Shown here one piece after another: positions 49,849 through 61,648 of a stretch of DNA of 64,000 bases. The stretch's first letter is position 1, and the number at the start of each line of letters is the position of its first letter. Location: NCBI GenBank assembly GCA_014529385.2, contig CM043961.1, positions 17,476,978-17,540,977 on the forward strand, written 5' to 3'. Both the position numbers and the translations under genes were made by a program. Origin of the DNA: Adiantum capillus-veneris. Its lineage: Eukaryota; Streptophyta; Polypodiopsida; Polypodiales; Pteridaceae. Under the pieces are notes generated by a model. That model saw only the letters and a program-made list of their open reading frames with translations. It was not told where the DNA came from and ran no database searches.

Positions 49849-50691
49849 TCATCCATAGCCCAAATAAACACTGAAGGCTATATCAACACTCACACTCTTA
49901 TCTCTAAATGTGTTCCTCGTATGGTTGATAGTCCATACCACTTGTTGCCGAGTATCATCAGCAAGGGGAATGGTTGCTAACAATCCTTCTTTCATGGAAT
50001 GTAAAATATCATTGTTTCTTTCATTGAAGTCTGTGGTAACTAGCCCATAATCTCTCCTTTGTGCCTCTTCATTAGCAACAACAATATGTATCTCCTTAAA
50101 TTTCTTTGCTTCCAGGTAACGTCTTTCTTCGTGCTCAGCTCTGGCTCTGGTGCTCACATCAGGAGTAACCTCATGAATCTTAACCCCATGCTCCTGTTGG
50201 CCTGGTGGTATTAGCAATATATCCTTCATTTTAGGGTCAATAAACTCATTAGGGATGAGGAGATTATCGTATCTCCAATGTACTCTCTTGAGCGTCTCAC
50301 TGTCCTTGTCCATTATTGTGACCCGGTGATCATGAGAAACAACAATGGTGATATCATTAAACTACTCCGGTAAAAAATCTTCTGCTGCTTCTTGAAGATA
50401 GAGCAAGGCAATAACCTTCCATCTCATTGTACTAGCACATGCTTCCTCGCAAATTTGCCTTACTGCTCTTTGGAAAAGAAGTTTAGGGACACAAAGCTCA
50501 ATACATTTCTGAGATTTTCTGATCTCTCTGAATAAACCCATGTTTCTTTGAATATTCTTTATTCTTGGTCCCTTCAATATCTTCATTGGTTTATATGATC
50601 TTTTCTTCTTACTAGAAGACCTTCTACATGCTTTCTTTGCAAGCCTTGGTCCCTTCCCTGCCTTCCTTGTTGTTTCCTTTGTTCTTGCCAT
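49849..50691 (-). pseudogene. divergent histone H3-like protein with C-terminal extension
   Basis: ATG at 50691 gives ARTKETTRKAGKG, an H3 tail keeping K4, R8 and K9. A basic spacer follows, then the histone fold: REIRKSQK (55-62, alphaN), PKLLFQRAVRQI (69-80, alpha1), TMRW (88-91) and LQEAAEDF (99-106, alpha2). Codon 110 is TAG (50364-50362). The same frame continues with HRVTIMDKD, as in H3 loop 2 and alpha3 (RVTIM.KD). A further 140 residues without H3 similarity run to 49849. Trp after the loop-1 Arg and a slightly longer loop 1 resemble CENH3, but the tail and alpha1 look like ordinary H3. It is probably a pseudogene unless the stop is an error. A (GA)47 tract lies just upstream of the ATG. 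Confidence 0.75.
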
Positions 50692-50716
50692 TCCACTGTA
50701 AGAGAAAAATGCAAGG

Positions 50717-51405
<689 letters not shown>

Positions 51406-51615
51406 TAAAAGGACACTGCCTCCTTCAAGGTGCAGGAATCAGAAGCGTGAAGACCAAGAGCAACGTTCCCAGCCCTGAATCTCTATTCCAAGAGCAATGT
51501 CTAGTCCTGGAAAAGGTAAAGACAATCTCTACGCCTATTTGGTCAATAGTTTAGTTGTGTCTAGGAATTGTGCTACAAATTGTGAAAGGCAATTTAACAT
51601 TGAAACTAACAAAAT

Positions 51616-52740
51616 TGGATCACGGCGCGCCAATAGTTTTGTGGAGTTTCGTTTATGTACTCCGCGGGTCGTGATCCACTTTTTAAAGTGTAAAAGTTTT
51701 TTTTTTCTAGAGTATAAAATTCTTTGATGTTTTGGTAGCTATTACTGTGTAAAAAGCAGGTATTGTATTATAAAGATGTATATGATTATAAGTTACTGCT
51801 TGCTTTTGGTGCTTTCCTTCGATTGCCGTTTCTGGATCAGGCATGAAAATTGCAGGAGGCCTTACCTTGCCCAAATGATTGCCTTTTTCTCTTCACAACT
51901 ATATAGCAATTTTGCATTTGATCAATAATTATGTAGGGAAAAAGTTTAGTGACCCTTCACACAAACCATCAAAAGATGCACATATGCTAATCACAACGTG
52001 CCAGTAGTTTTGTGGAGTTTCGTTTATGTACTCCGCACGCCGTGATCCACTTCTTAAATTGTACAAGGTTTTTTTTCTATAGTATAAAATTCTTTGATGT
52101 TTTGGTAGCTATTATTGTGTAAAAGGCAGGTATTGTATTATAAATATGTATATGATTATTAATTACTGCTTCCTTTTAATGCTTTCCTTCAATGGCCGTA
52201 TCTAGATCAGGCATGAAAATTGTAGGAGGCCTTACCTTGCCCGAATGATTGGCTTTTGCTCTTCACAACTATATAGAAATTTTTCATTTGATCAATCATT
52301 ATGCAGGGAAAAAGTTTAGTGACCCTTCCCACAAACCATCAAAAGATGCACATATGCTAATAAGGCACGCCAGTAGTTTTGTGGAGTTTCGTTTATGTAC
52401 TCCACGCGTTGTGATCACTTTCTTAAAGTGTACAAGTTTTTTTTTTCTATAGTATAAAATTCTTTGATGTTTTGGTAGCTATTATTGTGTAAAAGGCAGG
52501 TATTGTATTATAAATATGTATATGATTATTAATTTACTGCTTGCTTTTGGTGCTTTCCTTTAATTGCCTTTTCTAGATCAGGCATGAAAATTGTAGGGGC
52601 CTTACCTTGCCCAAATGAGTGGCTTTCTCTCTTCACAACTATAGAGAAATTTTGCATTTGATCAATCATTATGCAGGGCAAAAGTTTAGTTACCCTTCAC
52701 ACAAACCATCAAAAGATGCACATATGCTAATCATCTTGTG
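51616..52740. repeat. 370-bp tandem repeat, three units
   Basis: The phrase cagtagttttgtggagtttcg (caatag... in unit 1) starts at 51631, 52002 and 52371, giving periods of 371 and 369 bp. Each unit continues with a poly-T stretch, attctttgatgttttggtagc, aggcatgaaaattg and aaaccatcaaaagatgcac. The start of each unit carries inverted copies of ggatcacggcgcg around a short spacer. Short ORFs such as 52249-52452 repeat between units and are unlikely to be genes. Confidence 0.9.
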
Positions 52741-52828
52741 TTATTCTCTATATGATCAATAGAAAATAATTTTGAGATACCTAGCTATTGTTTGTTGAAA
52801 ACTTATATTTGATCTCAGTATGAAATAA

Positions 52829-54020
52829 ATGGAAGGATTAAGATTTCGTAGGAGGAAGAGGCAAAAAATAGATCCCGACCGCATCGTTGGCCAAGAAAAC
52901 GTTATGAGAAGACTTTTGGAGCTGTTAAAAACTTCTATGAAGAGGAATATAGACTTCATAGAACCCATTGATATATCTGGTGCAAAGCCTACCATGAGTT
53001 TGGAGGAGCCTGATACTGATCTATTTGTTGAAATGGAGACCTCTTCTACTCCAAAATATACTTTACTAAACTCGATTAAGAGAGAGGTGGATTTTTCAGC
53101 ACCTACTTTGCAGAGTGCCCAATTTGTTGCAACAATCCCGAAAAAAAAGAGGCAGTTATTTATGAAGACCCTACAGTTATTGATGAAAGGGTTTTAGATT
53201 TTGCAGTTTCTTCTGGGGCTGGTGATAACTTTGACTTGGTCTCTTGCATTTTTAATGCTCCATTTAATCTTGATGTGTTTATAGCTGAACTGAGTGAACA
53301 CTTGAAACTGGAACGAGAGAAGTTTGAGCTTCATACTCAAAAGGGTAGGGTTAATGTTGGTGAAATGGTGGTAGCCTATTTAAAAGAATGTGATTCTAAA
53401 AGACAGTCTTACAAGAAGTACAATCAGCTGCCTGTTATGTACATACCCCATTGGTGCAACTTACACGAATGGGAGTGCAAGCTGGTTCAAGAATCCTTTA
53501 CATTTCTAATATTTTTAAATGGATTATTTACAAGTCTTATGAAAGATCCTAAGGAGGTCATGGAGGAACACGATATACCAGCAGATGAAAAAGAGGATAA
53601 GGATGAGGAATACATGAAGTGGTGGAGATAGAGGAGTCCATTGATCTTGAAGAAGAAGCAAAAGAGGTGGAACGAAGTAAACTTCTCTCAGTGAAAACCT
53701 CAGATATCAAGATACCTCTAGATGTGTCAGGTTTCAATGAGTCGCAAGCCACCTTAATGCTACCAGAAGTGCGAGAGTTTAAATTTGGAGATAGGTCATA
53801 CATTTTCCTTCATGATATACAAAGTATTTTTTGTTTGCGGGAGGACTTTGCACTGGCCACTATCTCCAAGTATCAGGAGGAGAGGAATGGATTTGTTTTA
53901 GATGACAATAGTGATGACAAGGCAATGGAGATCTCTAGTAACTCACTGGACTGCCTTAAACTGTGCTTTGAAAAGGCAAAAAATTATAAAGAAATCCTTC
54001 CCAATGAGGCCACATTTTAA
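52829..54020 (+). pseudogene. unidentified protein gene with two frameshifts
   Basis: Three frames follow one another: 52829-53150, about 53150-53631 and 53619-54020 (stop TAA at 54018). Together they give about 395 residues. The start (MEGLRFRRRKRQKIDPDRIVG) is very basic and the middle has hydrophobic and charged segments (FNLDVFIAELSEHLKLEREK, PVMYIPHWCNLHEW). The end is acidic (KYQEERNGFVLDDNSDDKAM). The first shift is at an A8 run (53142-53149). I recognise no domain. It ends 8 bp before the left end of CACTA-2. Coding composition is better than in the surrounding DNA, so this was probably a real host or transposon-captured gene. Confidence 0.5.
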
Positions 54021-54027
54021 ACTACTC

Positions 54028-54240
54028 CACTACAACATAACATGAAGATATCGACGCATCATATATCGATCGCCACGCCTTTCCACACATATATTGACGG
54101 AATTAGAGCACGTCGATATAGGCGTCTATATACGCGTCGCAATGAGCGTCGCTATACGCGTGGAAAGGCTTCATTTGCCACGCTTATAACGACGCAGCCA
54201 CCCACGGTTATATCGACGCTCATTGCGACGCTAAAAAATT
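54028..54240. repeat. CACTA-2 left terminal and subterminal repeats
   Basis: Terminal CACTACAA is shared with CACTA-1. Subterminal motifs ata(t)cgacgc, gcgtcgc and gcgtcta occur about ten times in both orientations. A pair of inverted segments lies at 54074-54088 and 54159-54185 (gccacgcctttccac and cgcgtggaaaggctt). Confidence 0.8.
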
Positions 54241-54329
54241 TGGGGGAAAAAAAGGAAACCCGCGCGCGCAGGGGCCATTTTCGCCTGCTTAAATCGTGGC
54301 CAAAACCTGCTGCACAGGTATTATGTCAC

Positions 54330-54400
54330 TCCCCCCCCCCCCCCCCGCCCCAACCCCCCCCTCTCTCTCTCTGTGTGTCTCTCTCTACATCGTGTGTGTG

Positions 54401-54493
<93 letters not shown>

Positions 54494-54509
54494 TGTGTGT
54501 GTGTGTGTA

Positions 54510-54580
<71 letters not shown>
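54330..54580. repeat. CACTA-2 microsatellite block
   Basis: A C run at 54331-54345, short (CT)n, then (GA)n at 54404-54489 and 54511-54580. It is placed as in CACTA-1, just inside the subterminal region. Confidence 0.95.
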
Positions 54581-54583
<3 letters not shown>

Positions 54584-54599
54584 AATGTATGCGTGTAGG

Positions 54600-55077
54600 A
54601 AATTAAAATTAAAGACAGAAAAATTAAAGAGAGAAATGAAATGAAATGTTATATTAGCGTCTTCGAAAGGCCAAAGTGACCTATGAGACAAGAAAGTTAC
54701 AATGTGGTGGATCTGATACAAAGTCAGAGTAAAAAGATGACAAAATGACAAAATAAAATATTATGGAATCCTAAACTGCTAGGTGTGGACTAAACGGCTA
54801 AAACAACTAGCTGGGATAGGTAGATCATAGGAGATCCAGCATTTGTCGTTGGCGGATCTCATCAATCTCCTCCATGGTCAGTAGTCTGACCGGGCGTTGT
54901 GCATGTCGAGCCAAAGTGACCTGGATCGTCTGATGCAGCCTATGACTTCATTTGACCAGCTCAAAATACATTCGAAGCTCAACTCTCACCTTTACACATG
55001 AAAGTCCTCTAGGGAGCAACAACAACGCCGTCGTTGCTCTTAGAGACAAGCTTCCTCCTCAAAAAAGGTTGGGTGGG
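54600..55077. other. CACTA-2 spacer
   Basis: No gene seen. It contains adenine-rich DNA and a segment (54830-55000) without recognised similarity. Confidence 0.4.
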
Positions 55078-57775
55078 GGCATATAACAAGCCGTAGGTCA
55101 AACGGATAGAAGAAACGCCCAAAATAAAAGCCATTTTTGAAGTCCGGTTGGGTTTTTCTACGGAAAAACGCAAACGGACTTCATAAATGGCTTCTACGTC
55201 GTAGGTCAAATCCAGTTGCGTTTTTCTACGAAAAAACGCAAACGGACTTCGGAAATGGCTTCTATGCCTACCGAAACCATCCGTAGTCCATTAGGTAATC
55301 TTAAAGCAATGTCAAGAGTGTGTGTGGAAAGCCGTAGGTCAAACGGACAGAAGAAACGTCAAATACACAAGCCGTAGGTCAAATCCGGTTGCGTTTTTCT
55401 ACGGAAAAACGCAAACGGTCTTCGGAAACTGATTCTATGCCTACCAAAACCATCCGTAGTCTATTAGGTAGCCTTTAGGCAATGTCAAGAGCGCATATGG
55501 CAAGCCGTAGGTCAAACGGATAGAAGAAACGCCAAATACCCAAGCCGTAAGTCAAATCCGATTGCGTTTTTCTACGGAAAAACGCGGACGGACTTCGGAA
55601 ACTGATTCTACGCCTACCGAAACCATTCTTAGTCCATTAAGTAGTCTTAAGGAAATGTCAAGACCGTGTATGGCAAGCCGTAGGTTAAACGGACAGAAGA
55701 AACATCAAATACACGAGCCGTAGGTCAAATCCGGTTGCGTTTTTCTACGAAAAAACGCAAACGGACTTCGAAAATGGCTTCTATGCCTACTGAAACCATC
55801 CGTAGACGATTAGGTAGTCTTTAGGCAATGTCAAGAGTACGTATGGCAAGCCGTAGGTCAAACGGATAGAAGAAACGCCAAATACAAAAGCCATAGATCA
55901 AATCCGATTGCGTTTTTCTACGGAAAAACGCGAACGGACTTCGGAAATGGCTTCTATGCCTACCGAAACCATCTGTAGTTCATTAAGTAGTCTTACAACA
56001 ATGTCAAGAGTGCGTATGGCAATCCGGAGGTCAAACGGATAGAAGAAACGCCAAATACACAAGCCGTAGGTCAAATTCGGTTGCGTTTTTCTAAGGAAAA
56101 ATGCAAACGGACTTCGGAAATGGCTTCTATGTCTACCGAAACCGTCCGTAGTTCATTTAGTAGTCTTAAAGAAATGTCAAGAGCGCGTATGGCAAGCCGT
56201 AGGTGAAACGGATAGAAGAAACGCCAAATACACAAGCCGTAGGTCAAATCCGGTTGTGTTTTTCTACGAAAAAACACAAACGGACTTCGGAAATGGCTTC
56301 TATGTCTAACGAAACCATTCGTAGTTCATTTAGTAGTCTTAAAGCAATGTCAAGAGAGTGTATGGAAAGCCGTAGGTCAATGGGTTTGAATTAATGCCAA
56401 ATACACAAGTCGTAGGTCAAATCCGGTTGCGTTTTTCTACGAAAAAATGCAAATGGATTTTGGAAATGGCTTTTATGCCTACCGAAATCATCCATAGTCC
56501 ATTAGGTAGTCTTAAAGTAATATCAAGAGCGCGTATGGCAAGCCGTAGGTCAAACGGATAGAAGAAACGCCAAATACACAAGCCGTAGGTCAAATCTGGT
56601 TGCGTTTTTCTACGACAAAACGCAAACGGACTTCGAAAATGGCTTCTATGTCTACAGAAACCATCCGTAGATGATTAGGTAGTCTTTAGGCAATGTCAAG
56701 AGAGCGTATGGAAAGCTGTAGGTCAAACGGATAGAAGAAACGCCAAATACACAAGCAGTAGGTCAAATCCGGTTGCGTTTTTCTACGAAAAAACGCAAAC
56801 GGACTTCGGAAATGGCTTTTATGCCTACCAAAACCATCCATAGTTCATTAAGTAGTCTTAAAGCAATGTCAAGAGCGCGTATGGCAAGCCGTAGGTCAAA
56901 CGAATAGAAGATACACAAGCTGTAGGTCAAATCCGATTGCGTTTTTCTACGGAAAAACGCAAATGGACTTCGGAAATGGATTTTATGCCTACCAAAACCA
57001 TCTGTAGTTCATTTAGTAGTTTTAAAGCAATGTCAAGAGTGCGTATGGCAAGCCGTAGGTCAAACGGATAGAAGAAACGCCAAATACACAAGCCGTAGGT
57101 CAAATCCGGTTGCGTTTTTCTACGAAAAAACGCAAACAGACTTCGGAAATGGCTTCTATGCCTTCCGAAACCATCCGTAGTTCATTTAGTAGTCTTAAAG
57201 CAATGTCAAGAGCGTGTATGGCAAGCCGTAGGTCAATGGGTTTGAATTAACGCCAAATACACAAGTCGTAGGTCAAATCCGGTTGCGTTTTTCTACGGAA
57301 GAACGCAAATGGATTTTGGAAATGGCTTCTATGTCTACTGAAACCATCCGTAGTCCATTAGGTAGTCTTAAAGCAATGTCAAGAGTGTGTATGGCAAGCC
57401 GTAGGTCAAACGGATAGAAGAAACGCCAAATACACAAGCCGTAGGTCAAATCCGGTTGCGTTTTTCTACGACAAAACGCAAACGGACTTCGGAAATGGCT
57501 TCTATGCCTACTGAAACCATCCGTAGACCATTAAGTAGTATTTAGGCAATGTCAAGAGCGCATATGGAAAGCCGTAGGTCAAACGAATAGAAGAAACACC
57601 AAATACACAAGCCGTAGGTCAAATCCGGTTGTGTTTTTCTACGGAAAAACGCAAACGGACTTCGGAAATGGCTTCTATGCCTACTGAAACCATCCGTAGT
57701 CCATTAGGTAGTCTTAAAGCAATGTCAAGAGCGCGTATGGAAAGCCGTAGGTCAAACGGATAGAAGAAACAGATA
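55078..57775. repeat. 173-bp satellite array, about 16 units, inside CACTA-2
   Basis: The phrase ccgtaggtcaaacgg starts at 55091, 55332, 55505, 55678, 55851, 56024, 56197, 56370, 56543, 56716, 56889, 57053, 57226, 57399, 57572 and 57745. Spacing is exactly 173 bp except for the first interval (241, with a partial extra duplication) and one of 164. Each unit contains a second aagccgtaggtcaaa half-repeat and a stem gcgttttt...aaaaacgc around ctacg. Short ORFs here are repeat translations. Confidence 0.95.
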
Positions 57776-57929
57776 GCCGTTGGATGTTGAAGAAACTATG
57801 GAACTAAAAGAGGCAAAGGGGTTTTGCCCGCTACGTACATGCATTGCCATGTACACCTGGGAGTGCACGTATGTGTCTACCCATATAGGATTTGACCAAT
57901 AAAGATGAGATTTTGACCCGGTGGTCCTG

Positions 57930-57965
57930 ATCTCCGTACACCTCTGGACAGAGGTGTACGGAGAT
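57930..57965 (+). promoter_or_regulatory. conserved hairpin in the CACTA-2 transposase leader
   Basis: Arms 57930-57945 and 57950-57965 are a perfect 16-bp inverted repeat (atctccgtacacctct and its complement) with a 4-base loop. The surrounding 57780-57990 is conserved with 14500-14695 of CACTA-1, including gaggcaaaggggtttt, gaccaataaaga and actagagaatg. It lies about 80-110 bp upstream of the transposase ATG, so it is a 5' leader or promoter element. Confidence 0.75.
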
Positions 57966-58043
57966 TGGGCAAGACTAGAGAATGCGATGTAGTTTACATT
58001 GTGAGGAGTATATATATTAAAACAACATTCATAATCATTGTAG

Positions 58044-61000
58044 ATGGCAACATCATCAACTAACATGGAGGAAAAGATTGCATGCTCGTACACACTCTGC
58101 AAGTATCAAATCCTGCGCAAGCGTACGATATGTAATGAGCATGTGCATAAGTACGGAGAGTTTGCTAAAGAAACCGTACAAAATCTACGATACGACTCCT
58201 ACGGAACGGGCATTGATTTTCGTGACATAGCACCTACATCTGAGAGAGAGAGAAAAAGGATTATACGTGAAGGTCCCAACAATATAGAGCCAAGGATGGA
58301 AGCAGAAAAGGACTTACAGACAGAAGACGACGGCATGGAGGAGATGATGGGTGCCTTCTTCCAGACAAGCGAGAGAACGCTAACGAAGCAACACCAAAAG
58401 CCGTGCGCCTATCTCCTGAAGACATGTTGAGGAAGTTGGCACGTCAACCAATTTATAAAGGCGCCAAAATATCGACGCTTCGTACTTGTCTGGCGTTTTT
58501 GAATCTTCAGTCAGTGTACGGGTGGTCAGATGCAAGCGTCACTACTTTGTTTAGGTACGTAATTTACAAAAGAGATTTTTCAATTGCAACGGTGACGTTC
58601 TTGGAGAGCTTTTTAATTTAATGTGGCTTAAACAGGTTGTTGCGGGAGCAACTTCTCCCGGCTGGCAATGAAATGCCCCCCTCCATGCCAGACGCAAAGC
58701 AACTATTGACCTCAGTTGGCTTGGACTACAACAAGATTCATGCATGTCCAAATGATTGCATTCTTTTTCGCAATGAATTCGCAGATTGTCTGTCGCGTCC
58801 TAAGTGCGGAGCAATGCGCTACAAACAAGATGCAGTTGGCGAGACAGTGCCAGCTAAAGTGTTGTGGCATTTCCCTATTATTCCTAGGATAAAAAGCATG
58901 TTTCGTTGTGGTTCCATTGCAAAGTTGATGCGGTGGCATTCTACGAATAGATCCACTAACACAACATTTAGGGTGCCTGCTGATTCAAAGGCCTGGAGGC
59001 ACATTGAAGATACCTAGCCACATTTTAAGAGTGAACCATGCAATTTGCGTTTGGACATGGCAATGGATGGAGTCAATCCATTTGGCTTGAGAAGCTCGTC
59101 ATGGAGCACTTGGCCTGTGTGCCTCATCAATTACAACCTCCCGCCGTGGCTTGCCATCAAGAAGGGTCATTTGATATTAAGCTTGATTGTACCTGGTAAG
59201 TTCAAGGCAAAAAACATGGATGTTTATCTAGCTCCACTAGTTGACAAGCTCCAGGAGTTATGGCATGGGATCGACATAGCAGATGCGGTTGAACCAGTAG
59301 GACAACAACATGCAAGGATCCATGGACTTCTTATGTAGACTATGCATGATTGGCTAGGATACGGAGAAGCTTCCGGTAATGGTTCTTGATTTACAAAATT
59401 CTCGCTATTCGCAAGCACTTTGCCTTGACCTGATTCATGCTTTAATATATGCAGGGCTAACAACTTCGGGATACAATGCATGTCCAATTTGCAGGCAGTC
59501 TTTGGATGTGCGCTATTCCGCCTCTCTTCGAAAGACAATTTATCAAGGCCACCACCGTTATCTTCTAGATGACCATCACTTGCGCGAAGGTCATCTTGGT
59601 CGCATCGAATGTCGTCCTATGCATGTACAAGAGTGGCGTCGCCGATGGGAGCAACATGAGGGGCAACCTGTTCCAGGAATGAAACGTTTGTCCATCCTCC
59701 ATTCGTTGCCGTACTGGGGTGATCTACTAATTAACCATTTGCTGGATCCAATGCATATATTCAAGAATGTGGGAGAGCTTCTCTGGAAGAAAATCATGGG
59801 AATGAAAGACAATCGAGCTTCACGAGATGATTTGCAGTCAGTTGGAAAGATGCCAGAGCTGTGGCCTTTCACCAATGCAGCTGGCCAAACAAAACTTCCA
59901 AGAGCGCCATGGGTATTGCTAAAAAACGAAGAGCGACAAGTTAAAAGGGTGATTTCAGAGTTCAGGACGCCAACAATAGGATATATGCGATGTCTCAAGA
60001 CAGCATTCACCTGTGACGATCAACTGTCAGGACTGAAATCGCACGACTGGCATAAGTTCTTGCAATTCATTCTTCCAATTGCGATCAAGGGGTGTTTAAG
60101 GGAGGAAGTGCGGACCTGCATATACAAGATTTCAGAGCTAGTGCGGTGGATCTCTTCCAAGGAGATACAGGAGGAATCTATTGCAGTCGCAAGGGCTAAC
60201 TCCATTGAGGCAGTTTGCATGATTGAGAAGTATCTACCCACGAGCTGCCTAACTATCCAAATGCACTTGCTCGTCCATGTAGTAGATGCGGTTACAGTGG
60301 CAGGTACAGCCCACAGCCATTGGATGTTCTTTCTAGAGCGGTTCATGAAAACACTTAAGGGTTTTGTTCTCCAAAAAGCGCGTCCAGAGGGGAGCATGGC
60401 ACAAGGATGGCTGGTGCAAGAGTCTCTTGTATTGATGACATAATTTCTATCCATTTCTGACCCAGAAATGCCTCGATTGTGGAGCGATGAGGAGGATGCA
60501 AGACTGGTGGGAGAGGAGCCGCAAGGGCAACGGGTGCCGAAGAAAATGAACGACGCCATGCGAGCAAAGATCATGAAGTTCTGTATACTAAATTCAACGC
60601 TGATGCAAAAATGGATTGAAAGGTACGAAGAAGAGAAAGAGAGACGCAATAGGGAGCGAGAGGATTTCAGGCGAAGCCGAACGACTAGAGGTTTACCCTT
60701 GCCAGACTATCTCGCTCCTCTACCTGAATTCCCTACAATGGCATGGTTGGACAAGACAGTGAGAGCAGCTCGACAGATCGGAGAACCCATATCTCTAGAA
60801 GAGGAAGAGCTAGCTATTGGATGTGACTGGAAGTATCATACATACATGGCAATGTGGTCGCATGGAAAGCATTTCAGAACACAACAAATTGACAGCAGAA
60901 GAAACACGTTTGACAGTGGGGTAATGGTTAGTTTCATGCAAAAGAGCAGGGCTAGTGCCAGAGACACGAATGAGAGCACTAGAAACCTAGATTAATGAGG

Positions 61001-61454
61001 TCTGGTGTCAGATATCCTGAAAGTAAGCTTCAAGTGATTTGAGATGTTTTTGTTGGATGTGAAGTGGTTCAAGGTGATTAATTCTGGTCGCAATGCAATG
61101 GTACGCAGAGATGGAAACAAAGTTGTGCAAATACATTCTACAAAGGTTTGGACAGATGCGAGCGACACATTTTCTCTCCCCGAACATTGCGAGCAAGTGG
61201 TCTTTGTACCGGACCCTCGAGAGCGACAGTGGTGGTTTGTGATTCAGGTTACTCCAAGAAATAAACAAGTATTTGAAGGGCAAGATCTCCTTCTGGAAAG
61301 TCAGTCAGACGACGTCCATACTACTGTGACATTAGATGAGATGGACGAAGGTATGGCAGAGGAAGCTGACAGATATACGAGGGATGACGCAGACGAGCCA
61401 GAATTGACACTTGTAGATGAAGATGGAATGGATGAAGACAATCTGCCAGAATGA
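58044..61454 (+). pseudogene. CACTA-2 TNPD-like transposase, decayed, introns reduced
   Basis: Same protein family as at 14849-18576. Exons are 58044-58554 (with one frameshift near 58400), 58636-59375 and 59455-61454. The third exon covers what CACTA-1 encodes in four exons. Motifs seen: HACPNDCILFRNEF, MAMDGVNPFGLRS, LLDPMHIFKNVGEL, HLLVHVVDA, FFLERFMKTLKGF, ARPEGSMAQGW and VKWFKVINSGRNA. In exons 2-3 the frame never shifts. Damage there is nonsense only: TAG 59015-59017 and TAG 59336-59338 (both Trp in CACTA-1), TAA 60441-60443, TAA/TGA 60993-60998 and TGA 61038-61040. Confidence 0.9.
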
Positions 61455-61648
61455 GTTGGGGTAGAGTTATGTTTGCAATTAGAGATAGACGATGAAACGG
61501 TGCAAGATCTTATTGATGATGCCTCACTCATCGAGGCCTAGGCCTGTAAGTGTTTGTGTGAAGACGTTGATTTAAAATTAAGCTTAAAGTTAACTTAAAA
61601 AACTGTGTTCTGATGCTTTATTTTACTTTCTTTGTGCAGGACTTTAGT

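Noticed and set aside
55078-57775. Possible CRISPR-like array of regular repeats
   Set aside because: The whole 173-bp unit is repeated with no unique spacers, there are no cas genes, and the genome is a plant nuclear one.
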